Of a stretch of DNA of 13,379 nucleotides, positions 1-6,761 are shown piece after piece. The DNA comes from Clostridia bacterium (GTDB lineage Bacteria > Bacillota_A > Clostridia > Christensenellales > UBA1242): assembly GCA_028701635.1 (NCBI GenBank), contig JAQVQJ010000020.1, positions 1 to 13,379 of the forward strand, in the 5' to 3' direction. Each line of letters begins with the position of its first letter. Position 1 is the first letter of the stretch. The notes below the pieces were generated by a model that did no database searches, was not told the DNA's origin, and was given only the letters and a program-made list of their open reading frames with translations. Position numbers and translations under genes: made by a program.

Positions 1-410
1 ATAAGAATAGGACAGTTGGAGAAGTTAGGCACGCTTTTGATAAGTTTGGAGGAGCACTTGGAGCGACGGGTTGTGTGCAGTTTATGTTTGATAGAAAAGG
101 TATTTTAATAGTAGAGAAAAAAGATGGCATAACAGAAGATAATATAATGTTACTTGCGATAGAGGCTGATGCCGAAGATGTAAAAGATGATGGAGATGTG
201 TTTGAGATTATCACTTCGCCTGAAAGTTTAAATGAAGTAAAGGAAAAGCTAGAAGCAAAAGGTTTGGAATTTATTTCTTCAGAATTAGAATACATACCTC
301 AAAATTATATTGATTTAGATGAAAATCAGCTCGACACATTCAATAAAATGCTTGAAAAACTTGACGAGTCTGATGATGTGCAAGAAATTACACATAATGT
401 AAGAATATAG
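1..410 (+). CDS. yebC: YebC/PmpR family protein, 5'-truncated by window edge
   Basis: The reading frame is open from base 3 to the TAG at 408-410 (135 codons visible). The family is usually about 240-250 residues, so roughly the first 105-115 residues lie outside the window. The visible part starts with KNRTVGEVRHAFDKFGG, then LGATGCVQFMFDRKG, the family's conserved central signature (NRT..EVRHAF.K.GG.LG..G.V...F..KG). An acidic region follows (residues rich in D/E, including ADAEDVKDDGDVFEI) and the normal C-terminus. The in-frame GTG at 75 is internal, not the true start, because conserved sequence continues upstream. The family was annotated as transcriptional regulators; recent work points to a ribosome-associated role in translation of difficult proline-rich stretches. 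Role here is inferred from family only. It converges on hemZ with 17 bp between stops. Confidence 0.93.
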   Translation, partial: KNRTVGEVRHAFDKFGGALGATGCVQFMFDRKGILIVEKKDGITEDNIMLLAIEADAEDVKDDGDVFEIITSPESLNEVKEKLEAKGLEFISSELEYIPQNYIDLDENQLDTFNKMLEKLDESDDVQEITHNVRI

Positions 411-427
411 AATAATTAAAAACGAAT

Positions 428-1831
428 TTAATTAAATAATTGTTTTTTGCGTTCAATCATTTCGTCGATTCGCGAGATATATTCATCAATGAATTTAACG
501 TTTGCACATCTTTCAATATGATTTTCAAGGCTCCAAATTCTTTTTGATATGGCATTTGCTCCACATGCTAAAATTGAGCAGGCATCTTCCATGCTATCTA
601 TGTTAAAAAGACAAGCATAACCCTTTTGTGTAAAGCCAACATTTTCAAGCCCTAATGGGGTGTTTTTTTGCTTATATAGATAATAAGGCTTGTAGCCTCT
701 TTCCATTAAGGTTAAATGTGCATAATCAATCATTTTTTTGACTTCGTTATCATCAGTTGGTTTGGCTTCTATTTCGCAATTCGATTGTGATTTCATTGCA
801 TCTTCTGTCATAATTGACCCGCGTTTTAATGCCAATGAGTGAATTGTGATATTATGAGGTCCCATTTCCAAAGCATAATTTACAGACTTTTTAAAAGTTG
901 ATAATTTTTCTTCTGGAAGTCCAGCAATTAAATCAAAGTTTATAGTGAAATTGTATTCTAGAGCTAATTTGTATGCAGTTATAACATCATTAACGGTATG
1001 CTTTCTCCCCACTAACTTTAATGTTTTGTCAGAAAATGTTTGAGGGTTTATACATATTCTAGTTACATTGTTTTTCTTTAAAACGTCGAGTTTTTCGCGG
1101 GTTATAGTGTCTGGACGACCAAATTCAACCGTAAATTCTACCGAAGGATAAGTTAATTCTGATAAGATAGTATCTAATTGTTCAGCTGATAACACACTCG
1201 GCGTGCCACCACCAATGTATATAGAACGAACAACATACAATTTATCTTTAATAAGTGATTTAATATAAGTGATTTCTTTTAATAAAGTTTCTATGTATGT
1301 AGGTATAATATCTTTTACTTTATCGTAAACAGATGAAATAAAACTACAATACTTACATCTTGAAGGACAAATCGGAATATTAATAAATATATCAACTAAT
1401 TTATCGTTTTTTATTATACTTTTTTGATTAGATATTACTTCTTTTAATAATTTTGCTTTATTTTCATGAAGGCGAAAGTCTTTCATTAGGGTTTCTTTTA
1501 ATAGATACTCTGGAGTTCCTTTTTCTAATAGGTCATAAGCAATCTTTGTTGGTCTAACACCTGTAATATCCCCCCAATCAAATGATTTATTGAAATGTTT
1601 GCACATTGCATCATAGATTGCTAACTTCGCTCCATTTTTTAAATCTTTTTTATCTAAATTGCCATTATATATAAATTCATACTCTTTATCATCAATTTTT
1701 ATTATATTTTTATTATCAATTAATTCATGCGAAAATTCATGTAATTGATTTTCTTTAAAAATAGGGAAAAATAATCTAATTAATTCATCAAATTCTTTTT
1801 TATATTCAATTAAATTCGTTTTAAATTCCAT
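428..1831 (-). CDS. hemZ: HemZ-type radical SAM protein (coproporphyrinogen dehydrogenase-like)
   Basis: This 467-residue protein carries the radical SAM 4Fe-4S motif C155-x3-C159-x2-C162 (ICPSRCKYCSF), the glycine-rich SAM-binding YIGGGTPSVL at 205-214, and DLIAGLPEE at 300-308. HemZ rather than HemN/HemW is indicated by the N-terminal extension with GVRPTKIAY (91-99), the later block YYLYKQKNTPLGLENVGF (383-400), ACGANAISK (422-430), and the ending DEYISRIDEMIERKKQ. Family members are named oxygen-independent coproporphyrinogen III dehydrogenases, but the biochemical role of HemZ is weakly established and no other haem gene is visible, so the reaction is uncertain. The ATG is preceded by AAAGGAAAAT. 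It begins 25 bp after the recJ stop on the same strand with no promoter seen in the gap, so it is probably co-transcribed with recJ. Confidence 0.88.
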   Translation of the reverse strand: MEFKTNLIEYKKEFDELIRLFFPIFKENQLHEFSHELIDNKNIIKIDDKEYEFIYNGNLDKKDLKNGAKLAIYDAMCKHFNKSFDWGDITGVRPTKIAYDLLEKGTPEYLLKETLMKDFRLHENKAKLLKEVISNQKSIIKNDKLVDIFINIPICPSRCKYCSFISSVYDKVKDIIPTYIETLLKEITYIKSLIKDKLYVVRSIYIGGGTPSVLSAEQLDTILSELTYPSVEFTVEFGRPDTITREKLDVLKKNNVTRICINPQTFSDKTLKLVGRKHTVNDVITAYKLALEYNFTINFDLIAGLPEEKLSTFKKSVNYALEMGPHNITIHSLALKRGSIMTEDAMKSQSNCEIEAKPTDDNEVKKMIDYAHLTLMERGYKPYYLYKQKNTPLGLENVGFTQKGYACLFNIDSMEDACSILACGANAISKRIWSLENHIERCANVKFIDEYISRIDEMIERKKQLFN

Positions 1832-1832
1832 T

Positions 1833-1877
1833 TTTTTATTATTTTCCTTTTTTTTATTATTTTTTATTATTTTTTAT
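1833..1877. repeat. 10-bp AT tandem repeat spanning the recJ stop and recJ-hemZ spacer
   Basis: The decamer TTTTTATTAT occurs exactly at 1851-1860 and 1861-1870, again at 1833-1842, and a partial copy starts at 1871. On the coding strand it encodes the terminal Asn/Lys residues of RecJ and contains its TAA stop. A one-unit change would shift the frame, but would alter only the extreme C-terminus of RecJ or the spacer before hemZ. Confidence 0.6.
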
Positions 1878-4250
1878 AAATTGGCTAAGGTAGCCTATTG
1901 TAGTGTATATTAAAGAATTATTAAGTTCATTTTTATCCTTAGAATTAATTTGTAAAGTATATTGGTCATTATTAATAAAATTAATTATATTTAATTCAGA
2001 TAAAATTAGAAAATAAATTAAAAAATTATTAAAAGAAATCTTTAATAACCTAACAAAATTATTATATAAATGTAAAATATTTGAAAAATTTTGATTATTT
2101 AATTGTTTTATTTTTATAAAAAAGTTTGATATAGCATCTCTTGATAAATTGATATTTTCAAATGGTTTTTTATTGAAAGCTGAATTTTCAGGAAGGTATA
2201 TTGTTCCGTTACTAAATTTTCTTATTTCTGCTAAATATGTTTTATCTAAGATAGGGTCTAAGAATACTATGTTATTGTAATTTTTGAATATTGACAAATC
2301 TGTTGGATAAAGGTAAAGGGCATTAGCTCCACTGTCCGATGAATTATTAAAGATAAACAAATCTTTAATATTATCGCTAGAATATTTTTTAGTGAAATTT
2401 TTGTATGATTGGCTACTTGTTGATACAAAAATTGTTCCAAATGGATTTGCTTCACATTCTGCTACAAATTTTATTAACTCTGTATCATTGTATATTTTAT
2501 TAGTTACTTTTGTTTTATTTTTTAAATATTTTAATTGCTCGAAAACGAAGGCATCTAGAGTTGAAGTAAATGATTTATCAAATTCAAATCCGCCATTAAA
2601 GTTTTTAACTATTCCTTTGAACTGATTATTATATTTATTTTGCAATTCGAAAATAAAGTTTTTATTCTTTGAGTATTTCAAAGAAAAGTATTTTTCGCTA
2701 CAATTAAAATAGATTAAATTTAATGCTTTTCCTATTGTAATTGTGTAATGAGTCGGATAATTTTTTAAAGGAGTAATTCTTGTTTCCTCTGATTTTATTT
2801 TTAGCAAAGGTTTAGTGTTGTTTAATCCAAATGGTTCTAATTTTTGCAAATCATTATAAAATTTATCGGTTAATTCCGGCGTTGTTATATCTAAATCATA
2901 AAAATAAATAGGTGTAAATATTTTTGTACTTATCTTTGTGAAGATAAAAGAGTTAACTTTTTCGATAAAAATAGGTAGATGTTCGGCATTTAATGTTAAT
3001 CCAGCAGCCATTTTGTGCCCGCCGAAAGTTACTAAAATATCTTGCATACTGGTCAGCATTTCATGAACATTTATGTCATTTAAACTTCTAGCAGATCCTT
3101 TCAATACGCCATCTTTTTCACTAAATAAAAATGCAGGGCGGTTATAAGCGTCTACTAGTTTCGCACAAACAATCCCCAGTATTCCTGCGTCCCAATTTTT
3201 TGAAGATAAAATTATACATCTTTCATTTGCGATATTGAATTTCTTTAATTTTTTTACACAATCATCAAAAACATCTGTACAAATTTTCTGTCTTCTTGTA
3301 TTGTACTCATTTATTTTGTTAAGTAATAATTTTATTTTATTTATATCTTTTTCTAAGTATAAAAGTAAAGAATCAGTTGCTTCGCCCATACGACCAGACG
3401 AATTGATTTTCGGTGCAATTTTAAAAGAAACTTCTGTTGAGTTTACAGATTTTAAATTTAGTTTATTTTCTTTGAATAAAAGCTTTAGTCCCAATGGGAG
3501 ATATTTATCAAATAATTTCATTCCCAACGCAACAATAGCCCTATTTTCATCAGTTAATGAAACAATATCAGCTATAGTTGCTATTGCTGCTATCGGTAAG
3601 AATTCTTCCGCTTCTTTAAAGCCTAAAAGGGCTTGAGAAATCTTTAAGGCTACACCTGTTCCGCATAAGTCTTTAAAAGGATATTCTTGATTATCTAATT
3701 TTACATTTACAACTACTTGATTTGGAATACATTCTGGAATTTCGTGGTGATCTGTAACGATAACATCAATTCCAATTGATTTTGCGTAATCCACTTCTTT
3801 TGCACAACAAATCCCACAATCAACAGTTATTATAAGAGAAGGAGAAAAATTATCTTTTACCTTATCTATAACTTCTTTTGTTAAACCGTAGTCATCTGTA
3901 AAACGATTTGGAAGATAGTAATCGACATGATGGTTCATCTTTTCAAATGTCTTTACCATAATTGCAGTTGCACTAACACCATCAACATCATAATCGCCGA
4001 AAATAACAATTTTTTCTTTATTTTTAATTGCTTCTTTAATTCTTTCTACTGCTTCTCGCATTCCAGAAAGTTGATAAGGGTCGTGAAAGTCTTTTTCTGT
4101 TGGGTTTAAAAACTTTATAATATCATCTTTTGTTGAAATGCCACGAGAAAAAAGTAATTCTATAACCTTAGAATCTAAATTTAATTCCTTCGACATATTG
4201 GAAATTAGCGCAAGATCGTATTCTGCGTTAAAATACTTTTGTTGTTTCAT
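1857..4250 (-). CDS. recJ: single-stranded-DNA-specific 5'-3' exonuclease RecJ
   Basis: The 797-residue length matches Bacillus-type RecJ. DHH phosphoesterase motifs are intact: FGDYDVDG with D86, D88, D90; TVDCG with D144; VTDHHEIP with D167-H168-H169; ATIADIVSL with D228. KINSSGRMGEA (281-291) and KGSARSL (384-390) follow, and the DHHA1 domain has FGGHKMAAGLTL at 409-420. After the OB-fold region comes the long C-terminal extension found in Firmicute RecJ; here its last ~200 residues are very rich in N, K, I and F, so they look fast-evolving. RecJ degrades 5'-ended ssDNA in recombinational and mismatch repair and can remove 5' deoxyribose phosphate ends after abasic-site cleavage, which fits its divergent neighbour ung. 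The start is supported by AAAGG seven bases upstream of ATG. First gene of a likely recJ-hemZ unit. Confidence 0.96.
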   Translation of the reverse strand: MKQQKYFNAEYDLALISNMSKELNLDSKVIELLFSRGISTKDDIIKFLNPTEKDFHDPYQLSGMREAVERIKEAIKNKEKIVIFGDYDVDGVSATAIMVKTFEKMNHHVDYYLPNRFTDDYGLTKEVIDKVKDNFSPSLIITVDCGICCAKEVDYAKSIGIDVIVTDHHEIPECIPNQVVVNVKLDNQEYPFKDLCGTGVALKISQALLGFKEAEEFLPIAAIATIADIVSLTDENRAIVALGMKLFDKYLPLGLKLLFKENKLNLKSVNSTEVSFKIAPKINSSGRMGEATDSLLLYLEKDINKIKLLLNKINEYNTRRQKICTDVFDDCVKKLKKFNIANERCIILSSKNWDAGILGIVCAKLVDAYNRPAFLFSEKDGVLKGSARSLNDINVHEMLTSMQDILVTFGGHKMAAGLTLNAEHLPIFIEKVNSFIFTKISTKIFTPIYFYDLDITTPELTDKFYNDLQKLEPFGLNNTKPLLKIKSEETRITPLKNYPTHYTITIGKALNLIYFNCSEKYFSLKYSKNKNFIFELQNKYNNQFKGIVKNFNGGFEFDKSFTSTLDAFVFEQLKYLKNKTKVTNKIYNDTELIKFVAECEANPFGTIFVSTSSQSYKNFTKKYSSDNIKDLFIFNNSSDSGANALYLYPTDLSIFKNYNNIVFLDPILDKTYLAEIRKFSNGTIYLPENSAFNKKPFENINLSRDAISNFFIKIKQLNNQNFSNILHLYNNFVRLLKISFNNFLIYFLILSELNIINFINNDQYTLQINSKDKNELNNSLIYTTIGYLSQFIKNNKK

Positions 4251-4287
4251 TTAATGGCCTTTTTATTAAATTAATTTTTTAAAAATA

Positions 4288-4300
4288 TGACTTAAAGTCA
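4288..4300. promoter_or_regulatory. perfect 13-bp palindrome in the recJ leader, candidate operator
   Basis: TGACTTAAAGTCA has two perfect 6-bp arms around a central A. It lies about 10-20 bp downstream of the predicted recJ start point and about 40 bp before the recJ ATG. The one-base centre excludes an RNA hairpin, so a dimeric DNA-binding protein is the likelier reader. It does not match the Gram-positive LexA box I know (GAAC-N4-GTTC). The regulator is unknown, and chance occurrence in AT-rich DNA is possible. Confidence 0.35.
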
Positions 4301-4316
4301 AAATTCATTCTTTATT

Positions 4317-4344
4317 AGAATAACACATTTTTAGAATTTGTCAA
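4317..4344 (-). promoter_or_regulatory. predicted sigma-A promoter for recJ-hemZ
   Basis: Reading the minus strand, a consensus -35 TTGACA (4344-4339) is followed by 16 bp and then TATTCT (4322-4317), preceded by TGT, i.e. an extended -10 (TGn). Transcription would start near 4310, giving a leader of about 60 nt before the recJ ATG. It lies in the 164-bp gap shared with ung. Confidence 0.6.
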
Positions 4345-4399
4345 ATTAATTAGGTAATCTTAAAAACTTGTTGAAAATATCTTAAAATTTATAAATTTA

Positions 4400-4408
4400 T
4401 GATATAAT
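4400..4408 (+). promoter_or_regulatory. extended -10 promoter abutting the ung start codon
   Basis: TGATATAAT combines a TGn extension with a consensus TATAAT (4403-4408). Only six bases separate the hexamer from the ATG at 4415, so the start point predicted by normal spacing falls on or beside the A of the start codon. There is no good -35 at 16-18 bp (TCTTAA at 17 bp), as is usual for extended -10 promoters. Confidence 0.6.
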
Positions 4409-4414
4409 ATTTAT

Positions 4415-5074
4415 ATGTTTACGATAGCAAAAGGTTGGTATGAAAGACTAAAAGACGAATTAGATTCAAAAAGTTTTAAGGATTTACAGAAGTTTCTAGA
4501 GCAAGAGTATGCTAATTATAGAATCTATCCTTGTCCTGAAAAAGTTTTTAATGCTTTAAATTTAACTAAATTTGAAGATGTAAAGGTTGTAATTATAGGA
4601 CAAGATCCTTATCATCAACCGGGACAAGCGCATGGACTTTGTTTCTCCGTGGAAAATGATACAAAATTACCGCCTTCACTTCAAAATATTTATAAAGAAA
4701 TAGAGAGTGAAATAGGTAAAAAATCAGTTACAAACGGAGATTTAACTAAATGGGCAAAACAAGGGATTCTTCTTTTAAACGCAGTCTTAACAGTTAGAGA
4801 GAGTTGTCCAAACTCACATAAAAAAAGAGGCTGGGAACTAATAACTAAAAAGATTATTAAGGCTCTCAATGAAAGACAAAAACCAATAATCTTTATACTT
4901 TGGGGAGCGAATGCTATTGAAATGGGAAAGGAAGTAGATAAAAATCGGCACTTTGTTTTGACTTGCGCGCACCCAAGTCCGCTGTCTGCTTACAATGGAT
5001 TTTTTGGTTGCGGTCATTTTAGTAAAACAAATGAAATTTTAAAAAAGTTGAAAAATACAGAGATTGAGTGGTAG
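4415..5074 (+). CDS. ung: uracil-DNA glycosylase, family 1
   Basis: The 219-residue protein is full length for family 1 UDG. The water-activating loop GQDPYHQPGQAHG (62-74) holds catalytic D64, with Gln where most homologues have Gly after the His. Other family blocks are LLLNAVLTVRES (119-130), NSHKKRGW (133-140), and the DNA-intercalation loop HPSPLSAYNGFFGCGHFS (186-203) with catalytic H186. It removes uracil from DNA by cutting the N-glycosidic bond in base excision repair. The start is firm: TGA in frame at 4400-4402 closes the frame upstream, no other Met occurs before the conserved core, and the N-terminus aligns with homologues. No Shine-Dalgarno precedes the ATG, consistent with a leaderless mRNA. 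First gene of a three-gene operon. Confidence 0.97.
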   Translation: MFTIAKGWYERLKDELDSKSFKDLQKFLEQEYANYRIYPCPEKVFNALNLTKFEDVKVVIIGQDPYHQPGQAHGLCFSVENDTKLPPSLQNIYKEIESEIGKKSVTNGDLTKWAKQGILLLNAVLTVRESCPNSHKKRGWELITKKIIKALNERQKPIIFILWGANAIEMGKEVDKNRHFVLTCAHPSPLSAYNGFFGCGHFSKTNEILKKLKNTEIEW

Positions 5075-5083
5075 GGAGGAATT

Positions 5084-5716
5084 ATGTTAGATATATTAAT
5101 AATCATTTTAGCATTACTTTTGATTTTAGTTGGAATTTATGGCTTTAATAAATTTAAAGAGTTAAAAAAGAATAAAAAAAATAAGCCAGAGAAAAAAGCA
5201 GATAAGAAAAAAAACAATGGAAAAAGAGAAAAGATAAAAAAAGAAGAAGCCAGAAGAAAAAAAGAGGAGGATTTTGATTTAAAAGGTGCAAATGTAGACA
5301 TCGCAGAAAAGTTTCTTTTTAGAAAAGAAGTTAAATTATTGATTTTGATTAATAGAATTTTACCAAAAGGGCTTATTGTTTTTCCAAAAGTTGGAGTAGA
5401 TTTAATTTTGACTCCAATAGGAAATAGGACATTATATGATTCCATTCATGGAAAATATGTAGATTTGGTCATATTTGAAGAGGACACAATGAAACCCAAA
5501 TTAGCGATTGATCTTTATGATGGAACAATTGGAGATGAACAATTAGAGGTTGAGTGCCCAGAAGTTATTTATGCTCTTAAAAACGCGGAATTCCCTATAG
5601 TTTCTATTAAGATAAAAGCAGAATATGAAATTGAAGAAATAAAAGCGCTATTACTCAAAGGTTTAGGAATGTTAGACAAAAATGAAGTCGCAAATGTAGA
5701 TAAAAAAGAAAATTAA
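5084..5716 (+). CDS. membrane-anchored DUF2726-type protein
   Basis: Residues 3-22 (ILIIILALLLILVGIYGF) form one hydrophobic segment, followed by a very basic Lys/Glu linker at 23-64. By the positive-inside rule the rest is cytoplasmic. The C-terminal domain (about 72-195) resembles DUF2726: FPKVGVD (100-106), then KYVDLVIFEEDT (124-135) and KPKLAIDLYDG (137-147), matching the family's pattern of a pathogen-like 'VDFV..d..t..p..aIELDd' core. That family is thought to have a restriction-endonuclease-like fold, but the residues here are D127 and D143-L-Y with no Lys at the usual ExK position, so nuclease activity is doubtful. Function unknown. GGGAGG overlaps the ung stop and lies just before this ATG; it is co-transcribed with ung. 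The A-rich linker codons are slippage-prone. Confidence 0.75.
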   Translation: MLDILIIILALLLILVGIYGFNKFKELKKNKKNKPEKKADKKKNNGKREKIKKEEARRKKEEDFDLKGANVDIAEKFLFRKEVKLLILINRILPKGLIVFPKVGVDLILTPIGNRTLYDSIHGKYVDLVIFEEDTMKPKLAIDLYDGTIGDEQLEVECPEVIYALKNAEFPIVSIKIKAEYEIEEIKALLLKGLGMLDKNEVANVDKKEN

Positions 5717-5731
5717 ACAAATAGGTGAGAT

Positions 5732-6682
5732 ATGAGAATAGGAATTGATATTGATGGAACTTTAACAAATATTGTTGATAGTGTAATAGCTTATGGACAA
5801 GAGTATGAATTAGAAAACAATTTAAAGGAAGGAATTGCCAATCCTAAAAGTGATTTTATTCAAACAGCTTTTGAGTGGGGAACTGAGATAGGTAATAGGT
5901 TTTGGCGGGAAAATTTTGTTAAGATTAATCAAGTTGAGCCAAGACCATTAACAAAAAAATATTTAGATAAGTTGCATAATGAAGGACACGAAATCATTAT
6001 AATTACAGCGCGTTCTGATGAAGAATTAAAAACACCTGAAAAAATATCAATAAAATGGTTGAAAAAAAATAAACTGCCTTTTGACAAGATTGTTGTAAAT
6101 GCAAATGATAAAGGGAAGGTTTGTAAAGAGAATAATATTGATGTATTTATAGATGATTTGCCTAGAAATATTGATAGAGTAGTATCGACTGGAATTAAAA
6201 CTTTTATTATGAATTCTGTTACAAATGAGCATTTTAATATAAAAGGGGTAACAAGAGTTTACAGCTTTGTAGATTTTTACAGACATATTAAAAAGATGTC
6301 CCAAACTGGTAAAAAGCCTGAAATCGAAGGAATGCCTAAAACTTATGCGATGAATGTTAATAAAATCTTTTATAAAAAATTAAAACGAGGCGATATAAAA
6401 ATAGAATTAAGATTAAATGATATTCGCAGACAAAACATAAAAAAGAACGATACAATTAACTTTAAATTAGATACAAACCCTAAGAAAAGTTTTTTTGCGA
6501 AGGTTGAAAGAACAAAGAAATATAAGAATTTTATTGAATTGCTCCAAAAAGAAGGATTAGAAAATTGTGGATTTAGGGTAAAGTCCATTCAACAAGCAGA
6601 TAGCATAATGAAAAGATTTTATTCTCAAGAAGAAATTCAAAAACTTGGAGTTATCGCAATAGAAATAAAACTAAAAAAATAA
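5732..6682 (+). CDS. HAD-superfamily 5'-nucleotidase fused to a C-terminal ASCH domain
   Basis: Residues 1-188 form a HAD phosphatase of the 5'(3')-deoxyribonucleotidase-like type: motif I DIDGTLT (D6, D8), motif II IIITAR (T92), motif III lysine near NDKGK (125-129), motif IV FIDDLPRN (D141, D142). About residue 205 onward matches an ASCH/PUA-like domain: KRGDIKIELRLNDIRR (218-233), KKNDTINF (237-244), a F-A-K-V-E-R strand, YKNFIELL, and the closing FYSQEEIQKLGVIAIEIKL typical of ASCH proteins. ASCH proteins bind RNA or nucleosides; E. coli YqfB, one member, hydrolyses N4-acetylcytidine. Its catalytic Lys (in GRKTIT) aligns here to Ile221+1 with Lys one position later, so that activity is not assured. 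AGGTGAG precedes the ATG; 15 bp after the DUF2726 gene, same operon. Confidence 0.82.
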   Translation: MRIGIDIDGTLTNIVDSVIAYGQEYELENNLKEGIANPKSDFIQTAFEWGTEIGNRFWRENFVKINQVEPRPLTKKYLDKLHNEGHEIIIITARSDEELKTPEKISIKWLKKNKLPFDKIVVNANDKGKVCKENNIDVFIDDLPRNIDRVVSTGIKTFIMNSVTNEHFNIKGVTRVYSFVDFYRHIKKMSQTGKKPEIEGMPKTYAMNVNKIFYKKLKRGDIKIELRLNDIRRQNIKKNDTINFKLDTNPKKSFFAKVERTKKYKNFIELLQKEGLENCGFRVKSIQQADSIMKRFYSQEEIQKLGVIAIEIKLKK

Positions 6683-6692
6683 CTGAATAATT

Positions 6693-6727
6693 ATGCATCG
6701 TTTGTTAAATTAAATGGTGCATTTTTT
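6693..6727 (+). terminator. rho-independent terminator of the ung operon
   Basis: ATGCATC (6693-6699) pairs with GGTGCAT (6716-6722), a 7-bp stem with one G-T pair and a 16-base loop, followed by a T run to 6727. It lies 11 bp after the HAD-ASCH stop. The T run merges into the predicted -35 of alr. Confidence 0.6.
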
Positions 6728-6754
6728 AACATTTTAAAAAAATATTTGTATATA
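6726..6754 (+). promoter_or_regulatory. predicted promoter of alr, leaderless arrangement
   Basis: TTAACA (6726-6731, 5/6 to consensus) and TATATA (6749-6754) are separated by exactly 17 bp. The expected start point, about 7 bp further on, is at 6761, next to the ATG at 6762. There is no purine-rich ribosome binding site between. Confidence 0.55.
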
Positions 6755-6761
6755 TATCTTC

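Noticed and set aside
75..410. Short separate gene starting at GTG 75
   Set aside because: The same frame is open to the window edge and encodes the conserved YebC core upstream of 75, so this is an internal valine codon.
411..434. AT-only inverted repeat (TAATTAAA/TTTAATTA) between yebC and hemZ as a bidirectional terminator
   Set aside because: The 8-bp stem has no G-C pair and would be too weak; such matches are common in DNA this AT-rich.
2392..3636. Long open frames on the + strand inside recJ, and similar ones inside gapA, alr and the peptidase
   Set aside because: They lie antisense or out of frame to well-conserved enzymes, are hydrophobic low-complexity translations and lack ribosome binding sites.
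4371..4376. TTGAAA as the -35 of the ung promoter
   Set aside because: It is 26 bp from TATAAT, too far for sigma-A; the extended -10 explains the promoter without it.
6342..6682. Assigning N4-acetylcytidine amidohydrolase activity to the ASCH part
   Set aside because: The Lys of the YqfB catalytic set falls one position off in this sequence, so only the fold is claimed.
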